From contig JADKKJ010000001.1 in the NCBI GenBank assembly GCA_016720565.1, forward strand, positions 372,001 through 436,000: DNA of 64,000 bases. The letters run 5' to 3'. Shown one piece after another: positions 42,431 to 49,470 of this stretch. This DNA comes from Chitinophagaceae bacterium. Lineage in GTDB: Bacteria; Bacteroidota; Bacteroidia; Chitinophagales; Chitinophagaceae. A program made the position numbers and the translations under genes. Every line of letters starts with the position of its first letter. The first letter of the stretch is position 1. Below the pieces are notes generated by a model. That model saw nothing but the letters and a program-made list of their open reading frames with translations, searched no databases and was not told the DNA's origin.

Positions 42431-42778
42431 ATGGAAGCAGTAGCTAAACTCAGAAATTACCCGACCTCACCGCGCAAGATGCGCTTGCTGGCCGACCTGA
42501 TCCGTGGTCAGAAAGTAGAGAAAGTGCTTGCTGAACTGGAGCACCATCCAAAGCATCCAGCTGTTCCTTTGCGTAAACTGGTGCTCAGCGCCATCAGCAA
42601 CTGGAAGCAGAAGAATGAAGGCGGCGATGAGAGCACGCTGGTGGTAAAGACCATTTTCGTGGATGGGGCACGTACCCTGAAACGTATGCGTCCGGCTCCC
42701 CAGGGTCGTGGATACCGTGTGCGTAAGCGCAGCAACCACGTGACCGTGATCGTAGACACAAAAGAATCAAAAAACTAA
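42431..42778 (+). CDS. rplV: 50S ribosomal protein L22
   Basis: A 115-residue L22: MEAVAKLRNYPTSPRKMRLLADLIRGQKVEKVLAEL and FVDGARTLKRMRPAPQGRGYRVRKRSNHVTVIV, the beta-hairpin lining the exit tunnel. Followed after 18 nt by rpsC. Confidence 0.97.
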   Translation: MEAVAKLRNYPTSPRKMRLLADLIRGQKVEKVLAELEHHPKHPAVPLRKLVLSAISNWKQKNEGGDESTLVVKTIFVDGARTLKRMRPAPQGRGYRVRKRSNHVTVIVDTKESKN

Positions 42779-42796
42779 AGATAATAAACCAATAAC

Positions 42797-43555
42797 ATGG
42801 GTCAGAAAGCAAATCCGATCGGCAACAGGTTAGGCATCATCCGCGGATGGGAATCTAACTGGTATGGCAGCAAAAAAGATTACGCTGGCAAGCTGATTGA
42901 GGACCATAAGATCAGAACTTACCTTAATGCCCGTATTAACAAAGGCGGTATCTCCAAGATCGTTATTGAGAGAACCCTGGGTAAACTGATCATAACCATT
43001 CACACCTCCAAGCCAGGTATCATCATTGGTAAAGGCGGTGGAGAAGTAGACCGTATCAAAGAAGAGCTGAAGAAGCTTACCGGTAAGGATGATGTGCAGA
43101 TCAACATTCTGGAGATCCGTCGCCCTGAACTGGATGCCATGATCGTAGCTGATACGATTGCCCGCCAGATCGAAAACAGGATCAACTATAAGAGGGCCAT
43201 CAAAATGTCTATCGCTTCTGCGCTTCGTATGGGTGCTGAAGGGATCAAGGTGAAAGTTGGTGGTCGTTTGGGTGGATCAGAGATCGCCCGTTCTGAAGAG
43301 ATCAAGCAGGGTCGTGTGCCGCTTCACACTTTCCGTATGGATATCGATTACGCGAATGTATTTGCGCTCACCGTATATGGTAAGATCGGTATCAAAGTAT
43401 GGATCTGTAAGGGAGAAGTACTGACCAAGCGTGACCTTAACCCGAATTTTGTTGGTGGAAAGAATGAAGCAGGTGATCGCCGTGAAAGAAGGGAAGAGCG
43501 CCCGGACCGCAGGGATGACAGGAGAGGTGGTGGTGGAAGGGAGAGAAGACACTAG
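42797..43555 (+). CDS. rpsC: 30S ribosomal protein S3
   Basis: A 252-residue S3, with the KH domain GIIIGKGGGEVDRIKEELKKL, then VKVGGRLGGSEIARSEEIKQGRVPLHTFRMDIDY. It forms part of the mRNA entry tunnel. The C-terminal 28 residues (GDRRERREERPDRRDD ... RRH) are a charged Arg/Asp-rich tail, likely disordered and specific to this lineage. A heptad array separates it from rplP. Confidence 0.97.
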   Translation: MGQKANPIGNRLGIIRGWESNWYGSKKDYAGKLIEDHKIRTYLNARINKGGISKIVIERTLGKLIITIHTSKPGIIIGKGGGEVDRIKEELKKLTGKDDVQINILEIRRPELDAMIVADTIARQIENRINYKRAIKMSIASALRMGAEGIKVKVGGRLGGSEIARSEEIKQGRVPLHTFRMDIDYANVFALTVYGKIGIKVWICKGEVLTKRDLNPNFVGGKNEAGDRRERREERPDRRDDRRGGGGRERRH

Positions 43556-43557
43556 GA

Positions 43558-43650
43558 AAGCAACTAGCTACTAGCAATTAGCTACTAGCTCTTAATAAAA
43601 TTGAATAACATGCCAAAGGCTAGCAGCTAGCGGCTAACAGCTAAAAGCTT
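43558..43650. repeat. Heptad-word inverted array, rpsC-rplP spacer (element 2)
   Basis: Left words AAGC, TAGC, TAGC, TAGC, TAGC begin at 43558, 43565, 43572, 43579 and 43586. Right words GCTA (four) and GCTT begin at 43619, 43626, 43633, 43640 and 43647. All spacing is exactly 7 nt. The centre contains TTGAATAACATG, also seen in the element at 44680. Confidence 0.88.
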
Positions 43651-43654
43651 ATAT

Positions 43655-44077
43655 ATGTTACAACCGAAAAGAACGAAACACAGGAAGATGCAGAAGGGTC
43701 GCATGAAGGGCGACGCGAAAAGAGGCGCAACTATCGCCTTCGGATCATATGCACTTAAGGCACTTGATGCACATTGGATCACCGACCGCCAGATAGAGGC
43801 GGCTCGTCAGGCCCTGACCCGTGAGATGAAAAGGGAAGGTAATGTTTGGATCCGCATATTCCCTGATAAACCGATCACGCGCAAGCCGCTGGAGGTAAGG
43901 ATGGGTAAGGGTAAGGGTAACCTGGAATTCTGGGCAGCCGTTGTGAAACCCGGACGTATCATATTTGAAGTGGATGGCGTGACTGAAGCGGTGGCCAAAG
44001 CATCATTACACCTGGCTGCTGGTAAGTTGCCTATTAAAACAAAGTTTATTACACGTCGTGACCTGGTCACCGCGTAA
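43655..44077 (+). CDS. rplP: 50S ribosomal protein L16
   Basis: A 140-residue L16: MLQPKRTKHRKMQKGRMKG, GAIAFGSYALKALDAHWITDRQIEAARQ (read as GATIAFGSYALKAL), VWIRIFPDKPITRKPLEVRMGKGKGNLEFWAAVVKPGRIIFEVDGV. It helps position the A-site tRNA. Followed after 23 nt by rpmC. Confidence 0.97.
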   Translation: MLQPKRTKHRKMQKGRMKGDAKRGATIAFGSYALKALDAHWITDRQIEAARQALTREMKREGNVWIRIFPDKPITRKPLEVRMGKGKGNLEFWAAVVKPGRIIFEVDGVTEAVAKASLHLAAGKLPIKTKFITRRDLVTA

Positions 44078-44100
44078 TCAAAATATTAAATCGACAAGCG

Positions 44101-44307
44101 ATGTCAAAGAAAGCTGATTTTGTAAAAAGCATACATGGTATGAACGAGCAGGACCTCAAGGCCCGTCTCGAAGAGGATAAGCAACGCCTGAAAAAACTGG
44201 AGTTTGCGCATGCCATCTCTCCTTTGGAGAACCCAATGACCATCCGTTCCCTTCGCCGCGATATCGCGCGTTTGAGTACGGAGATCAAACTGAAAAAACA
44301 AGGTTAA
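44101..44307 (+). CDS. rpmC: 50S ribosomal protein L29
   Basis: A 68-residue L29, two helices: DLKARLEEDKQRLKKLEFAHAISPLENPMTIRSLRRDIARLSTEIKLK. Near the exit tunnel, contacting L23. A heptad array lies between it and rpsQ. Confidence 0.95.
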   Translation: MSKKADFVKSIHGMNEQDLKARLEEDKQRLKKLEFAHAISPLENPMTIRSLRRDIARLSTEIKLKKQG

Positions 44308-44311
44308 GAAG

Positions 44312-44412
44312 AAGCCGCGAGCCTCTGGCATTGAGCTGAGAGCTTGCCTTTAAATGATAAATGAATAGTTGCCGGAAAAAGCTCATTGCTCAAAACCGGC
44401 AGCTCAAAGCTT
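44312..44412. repeat. Heptad-word inverted array, rpmC-rpsQ spacer (element 3)
   Basis: Left words AAGC, GAGC, TGGC, GAGC, GAGC begin at 44312, 44319, 44326, 44333 and 44340. Right words GCTC, GCTC, ACCG, GCTC, GCTT begin at 44381, 44388, 44395, 44402 and 44409. The third word is degenerate in each arm, as if the arms vary together. Confidence 0.85.
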
Positions 44413-44419
44413 AAAAAAA

Positions 44420-44677
44420 ATGGAAGCAAGAAATTTAAGAAAGACCAGGATCGGGGTGGTTACCAGTAACAAGATGGCCAAGACCATTACTGTTGCTGTT
44501 GAAAGGAAAGTAAAACACCCTATCTATGGTAAGTTCGTAAAGAAGACCACTAAGTTCCACGCGCATGACGATAAGAACGAGTGCAGCATCGGTGATGTGG
44601 TAAAGATCATGGAGACTCGTCCCATGAGTAAGACCAAGAGGTGGAGAATGGTGGAAGTGGTGGAGAAAGTGAAATAA
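44420..44677 (+). CDS. rpsQ: 30S ribosomal protein S17
   Basis: An 85-residue S17, with TRIGVVTSNKMAKTITVAVERKVKHPIYGKFVKKTTKFHAHDDKNECSIGDVVKIMETRPMSKTKRWRMVEVV. The true ATG is at 44420; the upstream 51 nt of open frame belong to a heptad array, not to the protein. A further heptad array lies downstream. Confidence 0.97.
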   Translation: MEARNLRKTRIGVVTSNKMAKTITVAVERKVKHPIYGKFVKKTTKFHAHDDKNECSIGDVVKIMETRPMSKTKRWRMVEVVEKVK

Positions 44678-44679
44678 AG

Positions 44680-44784
44680 CAGCTACGAGCTACGAGCCTT
44701 GAGCTACGAGCCGTATCACGAATAATTTGAATAACATATGCTAGACCTGGGGGCTCACAGCTCACAGCTCAAAGCTCAAAGCTT
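44680..44784. repeat. Heptad-word inverted array, rpsQ-rplN spacer (element 4)
   Basis: Left words CAGC, GAGC (four) begin at 44680, 44687, 44694, 44701 and 44708. Right words GCTC (four), GCTT begin at 44753, 44760, 44767, 44774 and 44781. All spacing is exactly 7 nt. Centre contains TTGAATAACAT as in element 2. Confidence 0.9.
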
Positions 44785-44790
44785 AAGAAA

Positions 44791-45159
44791 ATGATTCAGC
44801 AAGAAAGCCGTTTAAATGTGGCGGATAACAGTGGCGCTAAAGAAGTGCTTTGTATCCGTGTACTCGGCAATAGCGGCCAGCGCTATGCCCGTATCGGTGA
44901 TAAGATCGTAGTTACTGTAAAGGACGCATTGCCTGCAGGCGGTATCAAGAAAGGTACTGTAGCTAAAGCGGTGATCGTTCGCACCACTAACAAACTGCGT
45001 CGTAAGGATGGTTCTTATATCCGTTTCGATGATAACGCGGTGGTGATCCTGAACGCATCAGATGAGCCAAGAGGTACCCGCATCTTCGGCCCGGTGGCCA
45101 GGGAGCTGCGTGATAAAGGGTACATGAAGATCATCTCACTGGCGCCGGAAGTATTGTAA
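44791..45159 (+). CDS. rplN: 50S ribosomal protein L14
   Basis: A 122-residue L14: MIQQESRLNVADNSGAKEVLCIRVLG and AVIVRTTNKLRRKDGSYIRFDDNAVVILNASDEPRGTRIFGPVARELRDKGYMKIISLAPEVL. It contacts 16S rRNA at the subunit interface. Between heptad arrays on both sides. Confidence 0.97.
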   Translation: MIQQESRLNVADNSGAKEVLCIRVLGNSGQRYARIGDKIVVTVKDALPAGGIKKGTVAKAVIVRTTNKLRRKDGSYIRFDDNAVVILNASDEPRGTRIFGPVARELRDKGYMKIISLAPEVL

Positions 45160-45161
45160 GA

Positions 45162-45262
45162 AAGCCGCGAGCTACTAGCCTTGAGCTATGAGCTTGCATT
45201 AAAAGATAAATAGAATAGCTGTAGGGAAGGGCTCAAAGCTCATAGCTCGCAGCTCAAAGCTC
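45162..45262. repeat. Heptad-word inverted array, rplN-rplX spacer (element 5)
   Basis: Left words AAGC, GAGC, TAGC, GAGC, GAGC begin at 45162, 45169, 45176, 45183 and 45190. Right words, all GCTC, begin at 45231, 45238, 45245, 45252 and 45259. A 13-bp perfect stem is possible between 45183-45195 and 45236-45248. Confidence 0.9.
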
Positions 45263-45269
45263 AAAAAAA

Positions 45270-45611
45270 ATGAAAGCAAGATTTAAACCCAAGTTCGCGA
45301 TCCGTAAAGGTGACAGCGTGGTTGTCATCGCCGGCGACGATAAGGACATGACCAAGCCACGTGTGGTGAAAGAAGTGATCCTTGAAAAACAGAAAGTGAT
45401 CGTTGAAGGTGTGAATATCATCACCAAGCATACAAAACCTTCTGCGCAGAATACGCGTGGCGGTATCGTGAAAAAAGAAGCCCCGATCCATATCAGCAAT
45501 GTGATGCTGTATGATCCTGCGCAAAAAACAGGCGCAAGGGTGACCCGGGTAAGAAAAGATGGAAAAACAGAAAGAGTTTTTAAAACCAAAAAAACTCAGG
45601 GAGGTAAATAA
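45270..45611 (+). CDS. rplX: 50S ribosomal protein L24
   Basis: A 113-residue L24: KPKFAIRKGDSVVVIAGDDKDMTKPRVVKEVILEKQKVIVEGVNIITKHTKPSAQNTRGGIVKKEAPIHISNVMLYDP. A KOW-domain protein that starts 50S assembly. rplE follows after 2 nt. Confidence 0.96.
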   Translation: MKARFKPKFAIRKGDSVVVIAGDDKDMTKPRVVKEVILEKQKVIVEGVNIITKHTKPSAQNTRGGIVKKEAPIHISNVMLYDPAQKTGARVTRVRKDGKTERVFKTKKTQGGK

Positions 45612-45613
45612 TA

Positions 45614-46186
45614 ATGGCAGCGAAAACATATACTCCGAGACTGGCAGATAAGTACAAAAAAGAAGTTGTACCTGCGCTGGTAAAGAAATTTGGATACTCA
45701 TCCGTAATGCAGGCTCCGAAACTGGAGAAGATCTGCCTTAACCGTGGCGTGAATGGTGCTGTTTCTGATAAGAAACTGGTAGATATCGCCGTGGATGAAC
45801 TGACAACGATCACCGGCCAGAAAGCCGTGGCGACCATGTCAAAAAAGGATATCTCCAATTTCAAACTTCGTAAGAACATGCCTATCGGCGCCCGCGTAAC
45901 GCTTCGTGGCGATAAGATGTTCGAATTCCTGGATCGCCTGGTGGCAGTAGCCCTGCCCCGTGTACGCGATTTCAAGGGTGTGAGTGAAAAAGCTTTTGAT
46001 GGCCGTGGAAATTATACGCTGGGTGTTACCGAGCAGATCATTTTCCCGGAGATCGATATCGATAAAGTAAATCGCATTACCGGAATGGATATCACGTTTG
46101 TGACCACCGCTCAAACTGATGAGGAAGCCTATGAACTGCTGAAGGAATTAGGTATGCCTTTCCGTAACGCCACTAAGAACAACTAA
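45614..46186 (+). CDS. rplE: 50S ribosomal protein L5
   Basis: A 190-residue L5: YKKEVVPALVKKFGYSSVMQAPKLEKICLNRGVNGAV, FKLRKNMPIGARVTLRGDKMFEFLDRLVAVALPRVRDFKGVS, NYTLGVTEQIIFPEIDIDKV. It binds 5S rRNA and contacts P-site tRNA. Confidence 0.97.
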   Translation: MAAKTYTPRLADKYKKEVVPALVKKFGYSSVMQAPKLEKICLNRGVNGAVSDKKLVDIAVDELTTITGQKAVATMSKKDISNFKLRKNMPIGARVTLRGDKMFEFLDRLVAVALPRVRDFKGVSEKAFDGRGNYTLGVTEQIIFPEIDIDKVNRITGMDITFVTTAQTDEEAYELLKELGMPFRNATKNN

Positions 46187-46211
46187 TAAACAAAAAGTAA
46201 ATTAATACAAC

Positions 46212-46481
46212 ATGGCTAAAACCTCCGTCACAGCCAGGCAGAAAAAAAGAGAACGAATGGTTGCCCAATACGCCACTAAGCGTGAAGCGTTGAAAAAAGC
46301 CGGCGACTGGAAAGCTCTGGATGAGATGCCAAAGAATTCTTCTAAGGTTCGTCTGAAGAATCGTTGCCAGATCTCCGGGCGTCCAAAAGGATACGTTCGT
46401 TATTTTGGTCTGTCGAGGATCGCCCTTCGTGACATGGCATTGAATGGAAAGATCCCGGGTCTGAAAAAGGCCAGCTGGTAA
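46212..46481 (+). CDS. rpsN: 30S ribosomal protein S14
   Basis: An 89-residue S14 of the long, zinc-free type: MAKTSVTARQKKRERMVAQYATKREALKKAG, KVRLKNRCQISGRPKGYVRYFGLSRIALRDMALNGKIPGLKKASW. Only one Cys, so no CxxC zinc site. Followed by a 131-nt spacer with a heptad array and a palindrome. Confidence 0.96.
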   Translation: MAKTSVTARQKKRERMVAQYATKREALKKAGDWKALDEMPKNSSKVRLKNRCQISGRPKGYVRYFGLSRIALRDMALNGKIPGLKKASW

Positions 46482-46487
46482 TAGAAA

Positions 46488-46522
46488 AGTTAGTAGTTGG
46501 GAGTTATTAGTTTGTAGTAAAT
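46488..46522. repeat. Heptad-word array between rpsN and rpsH
   Basis: Words AGTT (four), AGTA begin at 46488, 46495, 46502, 46509 and 46516, exactly 7 nt apart. No inverted right arm is evident. Confidence 0.65.
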
Positions 46523-46580
46523 GCAGGTAATAGCTTCAGGGCTAAGAAAAATAATTTTTTAAAATTAAACAATCCAATTA

Positions 46581-46595
46581 TCCGCCTTAGGCGGA
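46581..46595. repeat. Small palindrome before rpsH
   Basis: TCCGCC/GGCGGA with a TTA loop (46581-46595), followed by AGGAGG 5 to 10 nt further. A similar compact palindrome lies in the def leader (6527-6545). Confidence 0.55.
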
Positions 46596-46612
46596 CGTAG
46601 GAGGAAAAAAAT

Positions 46613-47011
46613 ATGGTAACAGATCCTATCGCAGACTTCCTGACCAGGATTCGTAATGCGCAAATGGCTCAGCATCGTATCGTTGAGATACCCGCTTCAA
46701 ATCTGAAAAAGCGTATGACGGAGATCCTGTACAACCAGGGTTATATTCTGAAATACAAATTTGAAGATGACAGCAAGCAGGGGTTGATCAAGATCGCTCT
46801 GAAATACGATCCATCCACTAAGCAACCGGCTATCCAAAGCATGGAAAGAGTAAGCCGTCCTGGTCTTCGCCAGTACGCTTCACCTGCAGAGTTCCGCCGT
46901 GTGAAAAATGGCCTGGGTGTAGCGATCATCTCTACATCTAAAGGAGTTATGACAGACAAAGAAGCGAAAGCGCAGAATGTAGGTGGAGAAGTGCTTTGCT
47001 ACGTATATTAA
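46613..47011 (+). CDS. rpsH: 30S ribosomal protein S8
   Basis: A 132-residue S8: MVTDPIADFLTRIRNAQMAQHRIVEIPASNLKKRMTEIL, and the C-terminal KGVMTDKEAKAQNVGGEVLCYVY. In E. coli S8 represses the spc operon by binding its mRNA at the L5 region. An AGGAGG sequence lies just upstream of the ATG, unusual in this window. Confidence 0.97.
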   Translation: MVTDPIADFLTRIRNAQMAQHRIVEIPASNLKKRMTEILYNQGYILKYKFEDDSKQGLIKIALKYDPSTKQPAIQSMERVSRPGLRQYASPAEFRRVKNGLGVAIISTSKGVMTDKEAKAQNVGGEVLCYVY

Positions 47012-47013
47012 TT

Positions 47014-47038
47014 AAGCTAAAGGCCAGCAGCTATAAGC
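47014..47038. repeat. Heptad-word array between rpsH and rplF
   Basis: Words AAGC, AGGC, CAGC, AAGC begin at 47014, 47021, 47028 and 47035, exactly 7 nt apart. It is short and weaker than the rpsS-rplX arrays. Confidence 0.5.
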
Positions 47039-47115
47039 TGGCCCGCCCTTAAGCCGATACCTAACAGGCTGACCGGCACAATAAACAAGAATAAGAAACA
47101 TTTAAATAATTAGTT

Positions 47116-47670
47116 ATGTCCCGTATAGGTAAACAAGCGGTCGTGATCCCGGAAGGAGTGACCATCACTCTTGGAAAAGATCATGTGATCACCGTGAAAG
47201 GAAAGAAAGGTGAATTGAAGCAGGCGATCGATCGCGATATCTCTGTAGAGATCGCTGATGGCAAGCTGACCTTCAGTCGCCCGACCGATCAGATCCGTCA
47301 CCGTGCTCTGCATGGTCTTTATCGCTCTCTTGTTTCTAATATGGTAAAGGGCGTTACTGAAGGATATGTTCGTAAACTTGAACTGATCGGTGTGGGTTTC
47401 AAAGCCGCTAACCAGGGAAATACACTGGACCTGGCGTTGGGTTATTCTCACAATATCATTTTCGAAATTCCAAATGAATTGAAAGTGGTTACTGCCCAGG
47501 AAAAAGGACAGAATCCTTCCATTACGCTGGAAGGTATCGATAAACAACTGATCGGCCAGGTTGCTGCTAAATTGCGCGGCCTCCGTAAGCCAGAACCATA
47601 CAAAGGAAAAGGTGTACGTTATGTAGGTGAAGTGGTAAGGAAGAAAGCTGGTAAGGCAGCAGGTAAATAA
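47116..47670 (+). CDS. rplF: 50S ribosomal protein L6
   Basis: A 184-residue L6, two repeats of the same fold: MSRIGKQAVVIPEGVTITLGKDHVITVKGKKGEL and ITLEGIDKQLIGQVAAKLRGLRKPEPYKGKGVRYVGEVVRKKAGKA. Near the factor-binding site. Confidence 0.97.
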   Translation: MSRIGKQAVVIPEGVTITLGKDHVITVKGKKGELKQAIDRDISVEIADGKLTFSRPTDQIRHRALHGLYRSLVSNMVKGVTEGYVRKLELIGVGFKAANQGNTLDLALGYSHNIIFEIPNELKVVTAQEKGQNPSITLEGIDKQLIGQVAAKLRGLRKPEPYKGKGVRYVGEVVRKKAGKAAGK

Positions 47671-47671
47671 A

Positions 47672-47710
47672 AGTCGGGAGTCCTGAGTCAGAAGTCAGGA
47701 ATCTTCAATC
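47672..47710. repeat. Heptad-word array after rplF
   Basis: Words AGTC (four), AATC (two) begin at 47672, 47679, 47686, 47693, 47700 and 47707, exactly 7 nt apart. A separate hairpin CCCTG/CAGGG follows. Confidence 0.7.
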
Positions 47711-47754
47711 AAAAAACATGATCCCTGGCAGCATCAGGGAAAAAATAAAAAGAA

Positions 47755-48114
47755 ATGAACGCAAAGACTAAATCATCAAGAAGAGACAGGATCCGTTTTA
47801 ACATCCGCGGAAAAGTTTCCGGCGTGGCTGCTAAACCCCGTCTCTCCGTTTTCAGGAGCAACACTGAAATCTATGCCCAGCTGATCGATGACGATAACGG
47901 GGTTACCCTGGCATCTGCATCCAGCAAGGATAAAGAGATCAGCGCCCAGAAAATAACAAAAGGCGAAAAAAGCAAACTGGTAGGTACAACCATCGCCCGC
48001 AAAGCGGTTGAGTTAGGGCTTACTGAAGTAAAATTTGATCGTGGTGGTTACCTGTATCATGGCCGTGTAAAGGCTTTGGCCGATGGCGCACGTGAGGGTG
48101 GTTTGAAATTCTAA
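47755..48114 (+). CDS. rplR: 50S ribosomal protein L18
   Basis: A 119-residue L18: RRDRIRFNIRGKVSGVAAKPRLSVFRSNTEIYAQLIDDDNGVTLASASSKDKEI and GLTEVKFDRGGYLYHGRVKALADGAREGGLKF. It binds 5S rRNA. Followed after 27 nt by rpsE. Confidence 0.97.
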   Translation: MNAKTKSSRRDRIRFNIRGKVSGVAAKPRLSVFRSNTEIYAQLIDDDNGVTLASASSKDKEISAQKITKGEKSKLVGTTIARKAVELGLTEVKFDRGGYLYHGRVKALADGAREGGLKF

Positions 48115-48141
48115 TTTTAAAAATCTTAATAGATACTGTAA

Positions 48142-48660
48142 ATGTCAAAGTTCAACGTAAACAGGGTAAAAGCCGGCGACCTCGAGCTGAAAGATAAAGT
48201 GGTAGCCATTAACCGTGTTGTTAAAACCACCAAAGGTGGCCGTTCATTCAGTTTCTCTGCTCTTGTAGTGGTAGGAAATGAAGCGGGCGTAGTTGGCCAT
48301 GGTCTGGGTAAAGCTAAAGAGGTACAGGAAGCCATTACCAAGGGCATCGAAGATGCCAAGAAGAACCTTATCAAGGTTCCGGTAATGAAAGGAACCATAC
48401 CTCACGATCAGTGGGCCAAAGAAGGTGCTGCAAAAGTACTGATCAAGCCTGCCGCTCATGGTACAGGTGTGATCGCAGGAGGCAGCATGCGTGCTGTTCT
48501 TGAATCTGCTGGTGTAACCGACGTGTTGGCAAAATCCCTTGGATCTGCTAACCCGCACAATGTGGTAAAGGCGACCGTAAAAGCACTGGCCATGTTGCGT
48601 GAGCCGATCAATATTGCCAAGACCAGGACCCTGGGATTGAAGAAGGTGTTCAACGGGTAA
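48142..48660 (+). CDS. rpsE: 30S ribosomal protein S5
   Basis: A 172-residue S5, with LELKDKVVAINRVVKTTKGGRSFSFSALVVVGNEAGVVGHGLGKAKEVQEAI and PAAHGTGVIAGGSMRAVLESAGVTDVLAKSLGSANPHNVVKATVKAL. It helps maintain decoding fidelity. Confidence 0.97.
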   Translation: MSKFNVNRVKAGDLELKDKVVAINRVVKTTKGGRSFSFSALVVVGNEAGVVGHGLGKAKEVQEAITKGIEDAKKNLIKVPVMKGTIPHDQWAKEGAAKVLIKPAAHGTGVIAGGSMRAVLESAGVTDVLAKSLGSANPHNVVKATVKALAMLREPINIAKTRTLGLKKVFNG

Positions 48661-48720
48661 GCGGAGGTTGAGGAGCAAAGTAGATTCAATCCAATTAATT
48701 GAGTTTATCAAAGTATAATT

Positions 48721-48903
48721 ATGAAAAAGATAAAAATAACATTGGTCAAAAGTCCTATCGACCGTTCGGAGCGTCAGAAGCTCACGATCCAGGCTTTGGG
48801 TTTGAACAAGACCAATTCAAGTAAGGAAGTAGAAGCTACTCCGCAGATCCTGGGTATGGTTCGCAAAGTGAATCACCTGGTGAAAGTGGAAGAAGTGAAA
48901 TAA
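48721..48903 (+). CDS. rpmD: 50S ribosomal protein L30
   Basis: A 60-residue L30: MKKIKITLVKSPIDRSERQKLTIQALGLNKTNSSKEVEATPQILGMVRKVNHLVKVEEVK. It binds 23S rRNA domains II and III. Confidence 0.96.
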   Translation: MKKIKITLVKSPIDRSERQKLTIQALGLNKTNSSKEVEATPQILGMVRKVNHLVKVEEVK

Positions 48904-48949
48904 CCAATAATGCGAGGGGTGATTCCCCGCTGAGTACAAAATCAAAAAA

Positions 48950-49399
48950 ATGAAATTACATCAATTAAGACCTGCAAAAGGCGCAACGCACAAGGTAAAA
49001 AGATTAGGACGTGGAGAAGGTTCCGGACATGGTGGAACATCCACAAAGGGTAACAAAGGTGGACAAAGCCGCGCCGGTTATAAAAGTAAAAGAGCACACG
49101 AAGGCGGACAGATGCCTATCCAGCGCCGTGTTCCAAAACGCGGTTTCAAGAACCCGCACCGTGTGGAATATAAAGTATTCAATCTGGGCCAGATCGAACA
49201 ACTGGCTGCCAAGTATAACATCACAGAATTCTCTATGGAGAACCTGTATGTGAACGGGCTGATCAGCCAGACAGATAAAGTGAAATTGCTGGGCAATGGA
49301 GAGCTGAAAACCAAACTGACCTTCAAGGTAAATGCTGCCAGCGACAAAGCGAAAGCAGCCATTGAAGCGGCAGGCGGATCGGTAGAAATAGTAAAGTAA
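48950..49399 (+). CDS. rplO: 50S ribosomal protein L15
   Basis: A 149-residue L15: MKLHQLRPAKGATHKVKRLGRGEGSGHGGTSTKGNKGGQSRAGYKSKRAHEGGQMPIQRRVPKRGF. It bridges several 23S rRNA domains. A terminator-like hairpin follows before secY. Confidence 0.97.
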   Translation: MKLHQLRPAKGATHKVKRLGRGEGSGHGGTSTKGNKGGQSRAGYKSKRAHEGGQMPIQRRVPKRGFKNPHRVEYKVFNLGQIEQLAAKYNITEFSMENLYVNGLISQTDKVKLLGNGELKTKLTFKVNAASDKAKAAIEAAGGSVEIVK

Positions 49400-49416
49400 A
49401 TTCGCTAAATTGCAAT

Positions 49417-49444
49417 GACGCATCATGTATGCGTCTTTTGTTTT
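49417..49444 (+). terminator. Terminator-like hairpin between rplO and secY
   Basis: GACGCAT (49417-49423) pairs with ATGCGTC (49429-49435) around CATGT, followed by TTTTGTTTT. It lies inside a normally continuous operon, so partial termination could lower secY expression. Confidence 0.6.
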
Positions 49445-49470
49445 ACGTGCTTTAAATTTTTGAACATTCC

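Noticed and set aside
42327..45269. CRISPR array
   Set aside because: The 7-nt repeats are far too short, spacers are 3 nt, and there are no cas genes.
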